Shown one piece after another: positions 18,212-28,678 of a stretch of DNA of 64,000 nt (positions are counted from its first letter, which is position 1; every line of letters begins with the position of its first letter). Both the position numbers and the translations under genes were made by a program. The DNA is from Devosia sp. FKR38. GTDB taxonomy: Bacteria > Pseudomonadota > Alphaproteobacteria > Rhizobiales > Devosiaceae. The stretch is from contig NZ_STGC01000005.1 of the NCBI RefSeq assembly GCF_005222805.1, positions 1,961,651-2,025,650 on the forward strand, written 5' to 3'. Below the pieces are notes generated by a model. It searched no databases. It worked only from the letters and a program-made list of their open reading frames with translations, and had not been told where the DNA came from.

Positions 18212-18601
18212 ATGGTCGAGATCATTTCATTTCTCAAAGTCATCGAGCATGACCGGCTCAGGGCGCGGCTGGGCGTTTTGCGCCGGCGGCTGGGCCCGAC
18301 GGGCAGCCAAGGCAGCGGCCCGGTCGCCAGCCCCACGCTGGTTGCGGCCGCCGCAACCCTCTTGGCCGACATCTATCGCCTGATTTCGCGCGAACCGGGC
18401 GCGCGCACCCTGCCCCGGCTCGATCCGCGCCAGGCCGTGACGCATCAGCAGCTCGCCGGCATGCTGGCCGATGCCGATCTCAAGCTCGCGCTGTTCCAGG
18501 ACGCCCATAGCGACCACGATGGCGACACGGGCGATGACTGGCTCACCATCGAGGGCATCGAGGCCTTGTGTGAGGACAGGGAAAGTTATCCCCGCCCCTG
18601 A
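18212..18601 (+). CDS. hypothetical protein, cytosolic
   Basis: 129 residues, no recognised domain. The first half is basic and helical (FLKVIEHDRLRARLGVLRRR, then TLVAAAATLLADIYRLIS). The second half is acidic and ends with HSDHDGDTGDDWLTIEGIE, which could be a loose metal-binding or purely acidic tail. No signal peptide or membrane helix. AAGGAG lies about seven bases before the ATG, and composition is normal for the genome, supporting a real gene. It is divergent from the Cys/His gene across the repeat-rich interval. Confidence 0.55.
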   Translation: MVEIISFLKVIEHDRLRARLGVLRRRLGPTGSQGSGPVASPTLVAAAATLLADIYRLISREPGARTLPRLDPRQAVTHQQLAGMLADADLKLALFQDAHSDHDGDTGDDWLTIEGIEALCEDRESYPRP

Positions 18602-18874
18602 CGCCGGGCGCATACTGGGCCCATCCCCGCCATGCACGCGGTGCCGACGAAGCATCGGGCGGGGAGACTGGCTGCATGGGGTCGCCCAGGCCGATGCGTG
18701 TATGCTGACCACCGGCCTCGCGCCGGCCCGCAGGGCAGATGTCTCCCCAGGGGAGAGATTGCGGCTGGAAACCATGGGGGCGCGGCCCGCATGGCAGGCC
18801 CCCTCGCGGCGCAGACGCGATAGCACCCGAAAGGGCGGCCGCTCGATGCGTGCGCAGGAATACCAGCTCGTGTG
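18602..18874. other. gene-free interval
   Basis: No convincing gene. A short perfect palindrome TCTCCCC-a-GGGGAGA lies at 18742-18756. Apart from that I see no interpretable structure before the inverted repeats that start at 18875. Confidence 0.4.
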
Positions 18875-19061
18875 AAGCGGCTTTCGCCTCTTCAACAATC
18901 AATCAGGCGGCACAAGCCGTCCGGGGCGAAAGCCGCTTTACATCGTGTACGCTGCGATGCGCAGCATCGTCGGCGCCGCAACGCCCAGCGTTGTCGGCGC
19001 TGCGATGCATTGCATTGTCTGCAGGGCGCCCAGCGCATTGCTTTGCGCATGCAAAGCAATG
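18875..19061. repeat. structured array: 14-bp inverted repeat plus 24-bp-period palindromes
   Basis: A perfect 14-bp inverted repeat, AAGCGGCTTTCGCC (18875-18888) and its complement (18925-18938), precedes three palindromes spaced exactly 24 bp: CGATGC-gca-GCATCG (18955), CAACGC-cca-GCGTTG (18979), CGATGC-att-GCATTG (19003). They are separated by TCGGCGC-type linkers. A less regular GCGC-cca-GCGC follows, and finally an 11-bp hairpin CATTGCTTTGC-gcat-GCAAAGCAATG (19036-19061). Stem bases change on both sides together, as in a folded RNA or cruciform. No protein gene fits here. Confidence 0.7.
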
Positions 19062-19222
19062 TCGCGGTCCGGCGCCGAGATCCCCCCATAACCCCGCCCA
19101 ATCGAACCCATAAAAACCCTTCGTTGGACGCCCCCACCACCCCGCGCCACACTGATCGGCATGACAACGCCTACGCCAAACACCGCATTGCCGCCGTGCG
19201 CCGCCCGCGCCAGGCTGGCCGC

Positions 19223-19534
19223 ATGACCAAGCCACTCCCCTCCGCCCCCGCGCCGCACAATCACAATGGCGGCCCGCCGCTCGATGATCCCGACGAGTAT
19301 GTGCCGCCCTGGGGCCGCAACGGCATTGGCCGCTATTTCGAATGGGCCGCCGCCAAGAAACGCGCCTTCGATGCCCCCATGGACATTGCAAAACTCCGCG
19401 CCCGCCGCGCCGCCATGATCGGGCTCACCTATGAGGAATACACGCTCGAAATCCTCGAACGCGGCCGCTATCTCAACGCCGGGGACAGCCAGCGCATCGC
19501 CGAGATCATCGCCCGCCGCGCCGTGCGCTACTGA
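19223..19534 (+). CDS. conserved hypothetical protein
   Basis: 103 residues. A short Pro-rich start with HNHNGGPPLDDPDEYVPPWG is followed by helices containing WAAAKKRAFDAP, LRARRAAMIGLTYEEYTLEI and GDSQRIAEIIARRAV. The 'N-G-G-P-P-L-D' start is familiar from short Rhizobiales proteins without assigned function. No signal or membrane segment. The ATG at 19223 is chosen because conserved-looking sequence begins just after it. Confidence 0.6.
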   Translation: MTKPLPSAPAPHNHNGGPPLDDPDEYVPPWGRNGIGRYFEWAAAKKRAFDAPMDIAKLRARRAAMIGLTYEEYTLEILERGRYLNAGDSQRIAEIIARRAVRY

Positions 19535-19582
19535 GGCCGGCCAACCCACTCCGTGCTAATCCAAGACGAGCCCGGAGCCGCC

Positions 19583-20005
19583 ATGCGCCTGATTCGTCCC
19601 GCCCTGCTGATCGCCCTGCCGCTGCTGGCTGCCGCCGGCCCGGCGCTGGCCGCGCGCACCGCCACCGCGCTGGGCGAGGCCCCGATCCATGATCGCCCCG
19701 CGGCCGATGCCGCCGTCATCAGCACCCTGCCCGCCGGCGTCACTGTCACCCTCGAGCAATGCACCAGCGACGTCAGCGCTGCGCCTTTTGGCGCAGTCGC
19801 GTCCAGCCCCGGGGCCACCGCCGCGCTGACGCCGCCGCCGCCCGGCGCCTTCTGCCTGCTGCGCGGACTGGGCTGGGTCGATGCCAAAAGCCTGGGCAAT
19901 ATCTCCGCCGATCCCGCAGCGCTGCTGGATGGCGATAGCCTGTTCGATCCCCTCAAGACGCCCAAGCCGAGCTGGGACGATCTCTCCACCGACGACAGCC
20001 AATAG
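19583..20005 (+). CDS. secreted SH3-like small protein
   Basis: 140 residues. A clear signal peptide (about 1-23: RLIRPALLIALPLLAAAGPA, then LAAR). The mature start ALGEAPIHDRPAADAAVISTLPAGVTVTLEQC follows the bacterial SH3 layout, with GLGWVDAKSLG closing the fold. A 25-residue Ala/Pro-rich insertion interrupts it, so the domain is divergent. It ends in an acidic tail. Likely periplasmic; no ligand can be proposed. One of five small SH3 proteins in this window. Confidence 0.65.
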   Translation: MRLIRPALLIALPLLAAAGPALAARTATALGEAPIHDRPAADAAVISTLPAGVTVTLEQCTSDVSAAPFGAVASSPGATAALTPPPPGAFCLLRGLGWVDAKSLGNISADPAALLDGDSLFDPLKTPKPSWDDLSTDDSQ

Positions 20006-20181
20006 CCTGCCCCATCGGCAACACGCCTGCGCCCCATTGTCGCCGCCCCGCTCTGGTTGAATGACGTCATTCATCCGGCGACGCCGCCCCGCGCAGCCTT
20101 TTGCCAGGCCGCCCTGTGCGCCCTGTCCGCGCCGTCTGCGGCCCGCCCTTTTGCCCATCCAGCCCTTTTGAGGAGACCGCC

Positions 20182-20688
20182 ATGGTCAAGCCGCATCATT
20201 CGACCGATCTCACCCCTGCCGAAGTCCAGGACCGCATCTGGGAACTCGCCAAAAAGATCGACATCTGCATGTTCACCACCTGGGATGGCGAGCGCCAGCG
20301 CAGCCGTCCGCTCTCGGCCCGCGTCTTCCGCAATGAGCACGCCATCTATTTCCTGGTCGATGAAGCGGGCCACAAGAACGAGCAGGTCGAGGCCTTCCCC
20401 TTTGTCTCGCTGGCCTTTGTCGATAGCGCCGGCCACAAATATGCGGTGATCTCCGGCCGCGCCAAGCTCAGCAATGATCGCGCCAGGATTGCCGATCTGT
20501 GGAGCGATTGGGACAAGGCCTGGTGGGCCGATGCCAGCGATCCCGCCATTCGCCTGCTCACCATCACGCCCGAGGATGGCGAGCTGTGGGACAGCCCCAA
20601 TGTGCTGGTGTCCACCGCCAAGATGGCCTTTGCCGCCGTCACCGGCCAGACGCCCGATATGGGCGACAATGCCAAGGTCAAGCTCTAG
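20182..20688 (+). CDS. pyridoxamine 5'-phosphate oxidase-like general stress protein
   Basis: 168 residues. VQDRIWELAKKIDICMFTTWDG, then RSRPLSARVF, AIYFLVDEAGHKNEQVEAFPFVSLAFVD and YAVISGRAKLSNDRARIADLW fit the FMN-binding split-barrel 'general stress protein 26' family, whose members bind flavin but whose reaction is mostly unknown. LWSDWDKAWWADASDPAIRLLTITPE is a family hallmark. The start at 20182 has GGAG nine bases upstream. A GC hairpin (about 20698-20720, without a T-tract) lies after the stop. Confidence 0.85.
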   Translation: MVKPHHSTDLTPAEVQDRIWELAKKIDICMFTTWDGERQRSRPLSARVFRNEHAIYFLVDEAGHKNEQVEAFPFVSLAFVDSAGHKYAVISGRAKLSNDRARIADLWSDWDKAWWADASDPAIRLLTITPEDGELWDSPNVLVSTAKMAFAAVTGQTPDMGDNAKVKL

Positions 20689-20751
20689 CCAGTGCCTTGC
20701 CGCAGCCCTCGGGCTGCGGCAGTCTCCCGGCGCCGCCAACCGGATTCGATC

Positions 20752-21048
20752 ATGTTCAAGCCCGCTGCCCTCAGCCTCGCCCTTGCCCTGTCTCTGCTCG
20801 CCGCCGCGCCCGCGTTGGCGGAGTCCACAGCCCGCGTCAAAGGCGGCGATATCCCCGTCTATGCTGGCCCGGGCTATAATTACGCCACCATCGGCAATTT
20901 GCCCGACGGCACGGAGGTAACTTTGGAATATTGCACGCGCAATGGCGTCTGGTGCCAGGTCACCGATACCGGCTGGGTGCTGGCCTCCTATCTGGTCGGC
21001 GCCGCCGCCAAGCTCGAAGTCACCCCGCCCACCTTCCAGGGCTGGTAG
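20752..21048 (+). CDS. secreted SH3b domain protein
   Basis: 98 residues. Signal peptide about 1-23 (FKPAALSLALALSLLAAAPA, then LAES). One SH3 domain: GGDIPVYAGPGYNYATIGNL, GTEVTLEYCTRNGVWCQV, GWVLASYLVG. The two Cys match the pair seen in the proteins at 2452 and 36007, so a disulphide in the periplasm is likely. The protein is essentially only the domain. It is convergent with the Lrp gene, 11 bases between stop codons. Confidence 0.8.
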   Translation: MFKPAALSLALALSLLAAAPALAESTARVKGGDIPVYAGPGYNYATIGNLPDGTEVTLEYCTRNGVWCQVTDTGWVLASYLVGAAAKLEVTPPTFQGW

Positions 21049-21059
21049 CCCCCTCCCCC

Positions 21060-21518
21060 CTAGAGGGGCAGCACCCGCGAATATTTCACCTGCCCCAGCG
21101 AGAAGCTGCTCTCGATTGAGGCCACCCCCGCCACCTGGGTCAGCTTGCTGCGCAAGAACTGCTCATAGGCCGCCAGATCGGCGCAGACCACGCGCAGCAG
21201 AAAATCGAATTGCCCGGTCATCAGGTAACATTCCATCACCTCCGGCCAGCGCGCGATGGCGGCGCCAAAGGCGTCCAGCTCCTGCGCCCGCTGCCGCTCC
21301 AGCTTGATCTGCACAAACACCGACACCGGCAGGCCAACGGCCTTCTGGTCCACTGTGGCGCTATAGCCGGCAATTATCCCCGCCTCTTCCATCTGGCGTA
21401 TCCTGCGCAGGCAGGGCGAGGCCGATAGCCCCACCCGGTCGGCCAGCGCCTGGATGGTCATCCGCCCATCCGCCTGCAGCGCCGCAAGGATGCGCCGGTC
21501 AATCGGGCTGAGCGCCAT
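21060..21518 (-). CDS. Lrp/AsnC family transcriptional regulator
   Basis: 152 residues. The N-terminal HTH (SPIDRRILAALQADGRMTIQALADRVGLSASPCLRRIRQMEEAGII) is followed by the RAM/AsnC ligand-binding domain, ending FSLGQVKYSRVLPL. The ATG at 21518 is the family start. It is divergent from a transketolase/E1-like gene with 130 bp between, the arrangement known for mdeR-mdeB in Pseudomonas putida, where an Lrp-type protein controls methionine/2-oxobutyrate breakdown. By analogy it probably senses an amino acid and controls the neighbour. Confidence 0.9.
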   Translation of the reverse strand: MALSPIDRRILAALQADGRMTIQALADRVGLSASPCLRRIRQMEEAGIIAGYSATVDQKAVGLPVSVFVQIKLERQRAQELDAFGAAIARWPEVMECYLMTGQFDFLLRVVCADLAAYEQFLRSKLTQVAGVASIESSFSLGQVKYSRVLPL

Positions 21519-21648
21519 CACGGTGGTTTCTGCCAATTTTGCCGCTCCATCTGCGCGTTTCCTGCGCACGCATCGGGTTTTTGGCACAGAATAGGCAAGA
21601 ACCACCGCTTGGCAAGGCGCAATGTCAGACAACTGCAGGGAGGGCTCA

Positions 21649-24009
21649 ATGGACCGGACGACCACCATCGCGGCGCTGACGCGCAAGGCGCTCTGGCTTT
21701 CCAATTGGATGATCCACCACGCCAACCACATCCGGCCCAATACCGATGGCGTCAAAGTCGGTGGTCACCAGGCCAGCTCCGCCTCCATAGCCGCCATCAT
21801 GGCCGCGCTCTATTTCGGCGTGCTGCGGCCGCAGGATCGTGTCGCGGTCAAGCCGCATGCCGCCCCGGTGTTCCACGCCATCCAATATCTGTTCGGCAAG
21901 CAGAGCCTCGACAAGCTCGAGAACTTCCGCGCCTTCGGCGGCGCCCAGTCCTATCCCAGCCGCACCAAGGACACCGATGACGTCGACATCTCCACTGGCT
22001 CGGTGGGTCTGGGCGTCGCCTTCACCGCCTTTGCCAGCCTCATTCAGGACTATGTCCGCGCCAAGCCCTGGGCCGACAAATCCAGCCCCGAGGGCCGCAT
22101 GGTCGCCTTGGTCGGCGACGCCGAGCTCGACGAAGGCAATATCTATGAATGCCTGCTCGAAGGCTGGAAGCATGGCCTGCGCAACACCTGGTGGATCATC
22201 GACTACAATCGCCAGAGCCTCGATGGCGTCGTCCGCGAAGGCCTCTATGATCGCATCGAGGCCATTTTCCGCGCCTTCGACTGGCAGGTGGTCACCCTCA
22301 AATATGGCGCCCTGCAGCGCGCCGCCTTTGCCGAGCCGGGCGGCGAACGCCTCAAGGCCTGGATCGATGCCGCCCCCAATGCCATCTATTCGGCGCTGAT
22401 GTTCCGCGGCGGCGCCGCCTGGCGCGAGCGCCTCAATGACGAGATCGGCGATCAGGGCGATGTCACAGCCCTTCTCGCCCGCCGCAGCGATGCCGAGCTG
22501 GCCGAGCTGATGGCCAATCTGGGCGGCCATTGCACGCAGTCCCTGCTCGAACAGTTCGAGGCCGCCGGCAGCGATCGCCCCACCGTCTTTATCGCCTACA
22601 CCGTCAAGGGCTGGGCCACGCCGCTGGCCGGCCACAAGGACAATCACGCCGGTCAGATGACCACGGCCCAGATCGATAGCCTGCGCCAGTCGATGAACGT
22701 GCGCCCCGGCCACGAGTGGGACAAGTTCGAGGGCCTCGCCAATCCCGCCGACGTCGAGCGCTTCCTCGCCGCCGTCCCCTTCAACACCTCAGCGAGCCGC
22801 CGCCTCACCTCGCCCGCCGTCGCCACCATCGGTCCGCAGTTCGTCGGCACCGGGGCCACCTCGACCCAGACCGCCTTCGGCAAGATCCTCGACGCCATCG
22901 CCAAGACCGACAGCGATCTCGCGCGCCGCATCATCACCACCTCGCCCGACGTCACCGTCTCGACCAATCTGGGCACCTGGGTCAATCGGCGCAATCTCTA
23001 CGCCAAGCGCGACATGGTCGATGTGTTCCAAAAGGAATCCATCCCCAGCGCGCAGAAGTGGCGCTTCACCCCCGAGGGGCAACATCTTGAACTCGGCATT
23101 GCCGAGATGAACCTCTTCCTCGCCCTGGGTGCCGCCGGCCTGAGCCATTCCCTGTTTGGCGAGCGCCTGCTGCCCATCGGCACGCTCTATGATCCTTTCA
23201 TTTCGCGCGGGCTCGATGCGCTCAACTATGCCTGCTATCAGGATGCGCGGTTCCTCTTGGTCGCCACGCCCTCGGGCGTTTCGCTGGCCGGCGAAGGCGG
23301 CGCCCACCAGTCCATCGCCTCCCCGTTGATCGGCCTGTCGCAGGATGGCCTCGCCAGCTTCGAGCCCGCCTTTGCCGATGAGCTGTCCATCATCATGGAT
23401 TGGGCCTTCGACTATATGCAGCGCTCCGGCGACGCCCGGCCCGATCTCGCCGATTGGCCGCGCGACGTCACCGGCGGCTCGGTCTATCTGCGGCTGTCCA
23501 CCCGCACCATCGAGCAACCGCCGCGCACCCCCGACGCCGCTCTCACCGACAGCATCATCCGCGGCGCCTATTGGCTCAATCCCCCCACCCCGCAATGCGA
23601 GGTGGTCATTGCCTATCAGGGCGTGCTGGCCAGCGAAGCCATCGCTGCTGCCGCCGCCATCGGTGGCGACCGGCGCAATGTCGCCGTGCTCGCCATCACC
23701 TCGGCCGATCGCCTCAACGCCGGCTGGCATGGCGCCCAGCGTGCACGCCTGCATGGCGACGCCGATGCCCGCAGCCATATCGAAACCCTGCTGGGCGCCG
23801 TCCCCCATCGCGCCGGCCTCGTCACCGCCATCGATGCCCATCCCGCCACCCTGGGCTGGCTGGGCAGCGTGCTCGGCCACCGCACCATCACCCTGGGCGT
23901 CGAGCACTTCGGCCAGACCGGCACCGTCAACGATCTCTACGCCCATTTCGGCATCGACGCGGCGGCTATTGCCACCGCCGCGCGCAGCCTCATGCCGGGG
24001 CGGTTCTGA
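21649..24009 (+). CDS. thiamine-diphosphate E1-like enzyme (transketolase/MdeB type)
   Basis: 786 residues, matching homodimeric 2-oxoacid dehydrogenase E1/MdeB-like proteins rather than true transketolase (about 660). TPP-binding motif GDAELDEGN...DYN (about 161-195). HHANHIRPNTDGVKVGGHQASSAS gives the conserved N-terminal His and substrate loop. ISTGSVGLGVAFTAFASL and, in the second half, EFGIAEMN-like GIAEMNLFLALGAAGLS. The start at 21649 is preferred over 21622 because CAGGGAGG precedes it. Probably acts on a small 2-oxo acid from amino-acid catabolism; no E2/E3 gene is nearby, so the partner is unknown. Controlled most likely by the divergent Lrp. Confidence 0.78.
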   Translation: MDRTTTIAALTRKALWLSNWMIHHANHIRPNTDGVKVGGHQASSASIAAIMAALYFGVLRPQDRVAVKPHAAPVFHAIQYLFGKQSLDKLENFRAFGGAQSYPSRTKDTDDVDISTGSVGLGVAFTAFASLIQDYVRAKPWADKSSPEGRMVALVGDAELDEGNIYECLLEGWKHGLRNTWWIIDYNRQSLDGVVREGLYDRIEAIFRAFDWQVVTLKYGALQRAAFAEPGGERLKAWIDAAPNAIYSALMFRGGAAWRERLNDEIGDQGDVTALLARRSDAELAELMANLGGHCTQSLLEQFEAAGSDRPTVFIAYTVKGWATPLAGHKDNHAGQMTTAQIDSLRQSMNVRPGHEWDKFEGLANPADVERFLAAVPFNTSASRRLTSPAVATIGPQFVGTGATSTQTAFGKILDAIAKTDSDLARRIITTSPDVTVSTNLGTWVNRRNLYAKRDMVDVFQKESIPSAQKWRFTPEGQHLELGIAEMNLFLALGAAGLSHSLFGERLLPIGTLYDPFISRGLDALNYACYQDARFLLVATPSGVSLAGEGGAHQSIASPLIGLSQDGLASFEPAFADELSIIMDWAFDYMQRSGDARPDLADWPRDVTGGSVYLRLSTRTIEQPPRTPDAALTDSIIRGAYWLNPPTPQCEVVIAYQGVLASEAIAAAAAIGGDRRNVAVLAITSADRLNAGWHGAQRARLHGDADARSHIETLLGAVPHRAGLVTAIDAHPATLGWLGSVLGHRTITLGVEHFGQTGTVNDLYAHFGIDAAAIATAARSLMPGRF

Positions 24010-24099
24010 CCCCGGCCTGCCCAGTTTCTAGCCTTCAGCCAACCCGGCACACATATTGTGCACTTAACCCACGGAGCGCCTTGCCAACCCGGAACGTAT

Positions 24100-24115
24100 T
24101 TGTCAGACATATGTC
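24100..24115. promoter_or_regulatory. candidate FadR/GntR operator upstream of the peptide transporter operon
   Basis: TTGTCAGACAT (24100-24110) fits the T-N-G-T-N3-A-C-N-A half-palindrome bound by FadR-subfamily GntR regulators with one mismatch. It overlaps a perfect palindrome GACATATGTC (24106-24115). The operon's last gene is itself a FadR-type regulator, which makes self-regulation plausible. Position is 131 bases before the first gene; the promoter was not identified. Confidence 0.35.
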
Positions 24116-24245
24116 ATTGGGCAGATTTCGAGGGAAGTCAGCTGTCGATCGCAGCATGCGTGCTGCGCAAGAACGACCGGTCGCCGCTGGCGGCCGCGAG
24201 ATGCGGGAACGTCCAATACCTGGCTCTGCAAGGAGGGAGTCGAAC

Positions 24246-25850
24246 ATGAAGGCATTCAACACATTCGTCGGGGCGCTGGCAGTCGCAACAGCGCTGACCA
24301 TTCCGGCGCTGGCCCAGACCACCATCGTGGCCCCTGGCTCGTCCACCACCGGCACCTATATGGACTATATGAAGACGGTCTATGACCGTGCCACCTTTGC
24401 CGAACTCCTGCAGGTGCCGATTGCCACCTTCGACAAGGAATTCGAGCTCACCCCCATGGCGGCCGAAAGCTGGTCTCAGTCCGCAGACGGCCTGACCTGG
24501 ACCTTCAAGCTGCGTCCGGGCCTGGTCTGGTCCGATGGCGAGCCGCTGACGGCAACCGACTATGTCTTTGCCCTGCAGCGCGCCGCCACCGGCGGCTATG
24601 ACTTCGCCTGGTATTGGGATTTTGCCGGCGGCATCAAGGGCTGGAAGGAAGTCACCGAAGGCACGGCCGACGTCTCGACCCTGGGCCTCAAGGCCGTTGA
24701 TGATCTCACCATCGAAGTCACCACCGTCGCGCCCAAGCCCTATCTGCCCTCCGTCACCAGCCTCTGGTACCCCGTGCCCAAGCATGTGGTCGACAAGCTC
24801 GGCGACGACTGGGCGCTCAATGTCGACACCGTTGTCACCTCCGGCCCCTTTGATCTGGAAAGCTGGGAGAAGTCCAACAACGCGGTCGTGCTGACCAAGT
24901 CGGACACCTACACCGGTCCCTGGCAGGCCCAGATCGACCGTCTCGAGGTTGATCCGAGCCTCGGCGCGCCCGAAGTCGGCCTGCCCGCCTTCCTGGCTGG
25001 CGATGCAGACTATTCCTTCCTCAACACCGGCCAGGTGCCGGTCGCGACCCAGCGCTATCCCGATGGCATCCGCAAGAACGCCGTCTTTGCCACCTCCTAC
25101 ATCTCCTACGATCTGGATTCGGCGCCCTTCAACGACGTCAATGTCCGTCGTGCCTTCTACTACGCCGTCAATCGCGCCGAGCTGACCTCAACGGTCCTCA
25201 AGGACATCGCCATCCCGGCCGGTTCCATCCTGCCGCCCGGCTATCCTGGCTACAATCCGGACATCGCTGCCGAAGCCGTCTTCGATCCGGAAAAGGCCAA
25301 GCAGTTCATGGCCGACGCCGGCTTCCCCAATGGCGAAGGCTTCCCGGAGATCGAGATCTGGTATCGTGAGGAAGGCGGCTACAACGGCGCCATCGTCCCG
25401 CCCATGGCCCAGTATCTCCAGGCCCAGTTCAAGGATGTCCTGGGCATCACCATGAACATCCGCGTCCTGCCCGGTGCAGATTGGATGGATGGCCTGCGCA
25501 ACAAGAAGAACAACATCTTCATCGCGCCCTATGAGTACGACTATCTCGATCCGTCCAATTTCTACGGCATCTTCTTCAATGGCGGCCGCCACGGCTACCA
25601 TATCGCTGAATATGATGCCCTGGTCGCCAAGGCGGACTCCGAGAGCGATTGGGACACGCGCTACAAGCTCTATGCTGAAGCCGAGCAGATCATGATCGAC
25701 CAGGGCCTGATCGTGCCGCTGGTGCATCCGATCACCATCGCCGTCATCTCCGACACACTCGGTGGCGATGCCTCGACGCCCAACAAGCTGGGCTTCACCT
25801 CGCTCGATCGCCTGGGTCACTACTTCTTCACCCACCTGACCAAGCAGTAA
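24246..25850 (+). CDS. peptide ABC transporter substrate-binding protein
   Basis: 534 residues. Signal peptide about 1-23 (ending IPALAQ). SBP family 5 (DppA/OppA): FELTPMAAESWSQSADGLTWTFKLRPGLVWSDGEPLTATDYVFALQRA is the hallmark block. YDLDSAPFNDVNVRRAFYYAVNRAEL is the second. It lacks a lipobox, so it is a free periplasmic protein. It delivers oligopeptides or related ligands to the two permeases downstream. AAGGAGGGA precedes the ATG. A 12-bp-stem hairpin follows the stop, before the ATPase gene. Confidence 0.92.
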   Translation: MKAFNTFVGALAVATALTIPALAQTTIVAPGSSTTGTYMDYMKTVYDRATFAELLQVPIATFDKEFELTPMAAESWSQSADGLTWTFKLRPGLVWSDGEPLTATDYVFALQRAATGGYDFAWYWDFAGGIKGWKEVTEGTADVSTLGLKAVDDLTIEVTTVAPKPYLPSVTSLWYPVPKHVVDKLGDDWALNVDTVVTSGPFDLESWEKSNNAVVLTKSDTYTGPWQAQIDRLEVDPSLGAPEVGLPAFLAGDADYSFLNTGQVPVATQRYPDGIRKNAVFATSYISYDLDSAPFNDVNVRRAFYYAVNRAELTSTVLKDIAIPAGSILPPGYPGYNPDIAAEAVFDPEKAKQFMADAGFPNGEGFPEIEIWYREEGGYNGAIVPPMAQYLQAQFKDVLGITMNIRVLPGADWMDGLRNKKNNIFIAPYEYDYLDPSNFYGIFFNGGRHGYHIAEYDALVAKADSESDWDTRYKLYAEAEQIMIDQGLIVPLVHPITIAVISDTLGGDASTPNKLGFTSLDRLGHYFFTHLTKQ

Positions 25851-25865
25851 TCCCTTTCGAGCCAA

Positions 25866-25897
25866 GCGCTCCCTGGCACCCCAAGGCCAGGGAGCGC
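25866..25897 (+). other. intercistronic hairpin after the binding-protein gene
   Basis: GCGCTCCCTGGC (25866-25877) pairs perfectly with GCCAGGGAGCGC (25886-25897) over an 8-nt loop; no T-tract follows. Such hairpins typically protect the binding-protein mRNA end so that it is made in excess of the ATPase and permeases. Confidence 0.65.
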
Positions 25898-25920
25898 CCA
25901 TTCCACCACAGGGCCAGTTC

Positions 25921-27678
<1,758 letters not shown>

Positions 27679-27748
27679 GGGCGATCATCATGCAGCATCC
27701 GAACTTGGCCCTGATGCCGGCATTGGCCCCCATGCCAGGAGACACCCC

Positions 27749-28678
27749 ATGCTGAGCTTCATCCTCCGTCGCCTGGTCTCGGTCGCCGCCACTTTCATCA
27801 TCGTCTCGCTCATCATCTTCTTCATGATGCATTCCATCCCCGGCGGGCCCTTCGATGCCAATGACATGCCGGTCTCGGAAGCCGTGCGCGCCAAGCTGAT
27901 GGCCAATCTCGGCCTCGATCAGCCGCTCTATGTCCAATATTTCCGCTACATGTGGGGCGTGCTGCATTTCGATTTCGGCGTGCCCTATCAGAGCCCCGGC
28001 GAAACCGTCACCCAGCTGCTCTCCCGCGCCTGGGTGCCCAGCCTGGTGCTCGGCGGTCTGGGCGTGCTCATCGGCGCCCCGCTCGGCATCCTCTTGGGCA
28101 TGGCCGCCGCGCTCAACCGCAACTCCTGGATCGACTATCTCGCCTCGACCCTGGCGACGCTGGGCCTCACCATTCCGGTCTTTGTCACTTCCATGCTGCT
28201 CATCCTGGTCTTTGCCGTCTGGCTCAACTGGCTGCCGGCCAGCGGCTGGGGCAAGCCCGAGCGCTGGATCCTGCCCATCACCGCCTATGCGCTGATTCCG
28301 CTGGCCACCTATGCCCGCTACACCCGCTCGGCCATGCTCGACACGCTCAACCGCCCCTTCGTCACCGTGCTGCGCGCCAAGGGTCTCACCGAGCGCCGCA
28401 TTGTCTTCCAGCATGTGCTGCGCAACTCGGCCATTCCGCTGGTCACGGTCTTTCTGCCCATGTTCATCGGCACAGCCACCGGCTCGATCTTTGTCGAAGC
28501 CATGTTCCGCGTGCCAGGCCTGGGCGCCTATTTCGTCTCCTCCATCGAGACGCGCGACTACCCGCTCGAAATGGCGCTGATGCTGATGATCACCTTCATG
28601 TACTGCATCGCCTATCTGCTCAGCGACATCGTTTATGCTCTGATCAATCCCCGGATCCGCGTGGGAGGCGGCCAATGA
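27749..28678 (+). CDS. peptide ABC transporter permease, DppB-like
   Basis: 309 residues, six predicted membrane helices. The N-terminus MLSFILRRLVSVAATFIIVSLIIFFMMH is the conserved OppB/DppB start. The EAA cytoplasmic loop reads RTKG-like TVLRAKGLTERRIVFQHVLRNSAIPLV, contacting the ATPase. PGGPFD and GLDQPLYVQYFRYMWGVLHFDFG are family blocks. The stop overlaps the next gene's ATG by four bases. Confidence 0.92.
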   Translation: MLSFILRRLVSVAATFIIVSLIIFFMMHSIPGGPFDANDMPVSEAVRAKLMANLGLDQPLYVQYFRYMWGVLHFDFGVPYQSPGETVTQLLSRAWVPSLVLGGLGVLIGAPLGILLGMAAALNRNSWIDYLASTLATLGLTIPVFVTSMLLILVFAVWLNWLPASGWGKPERWILPITAYALIPLATYARYTRSAMLDTLNRPFVTVLRAKGLTERRIVFQHVLRNSAIPLVTVFLPMFIGTATGSIFVEAMFRVPGLGAYFVSSIETRDYPLEMALMLMITFMYCIAYLLSDIVYALINPRIRVGGGQ

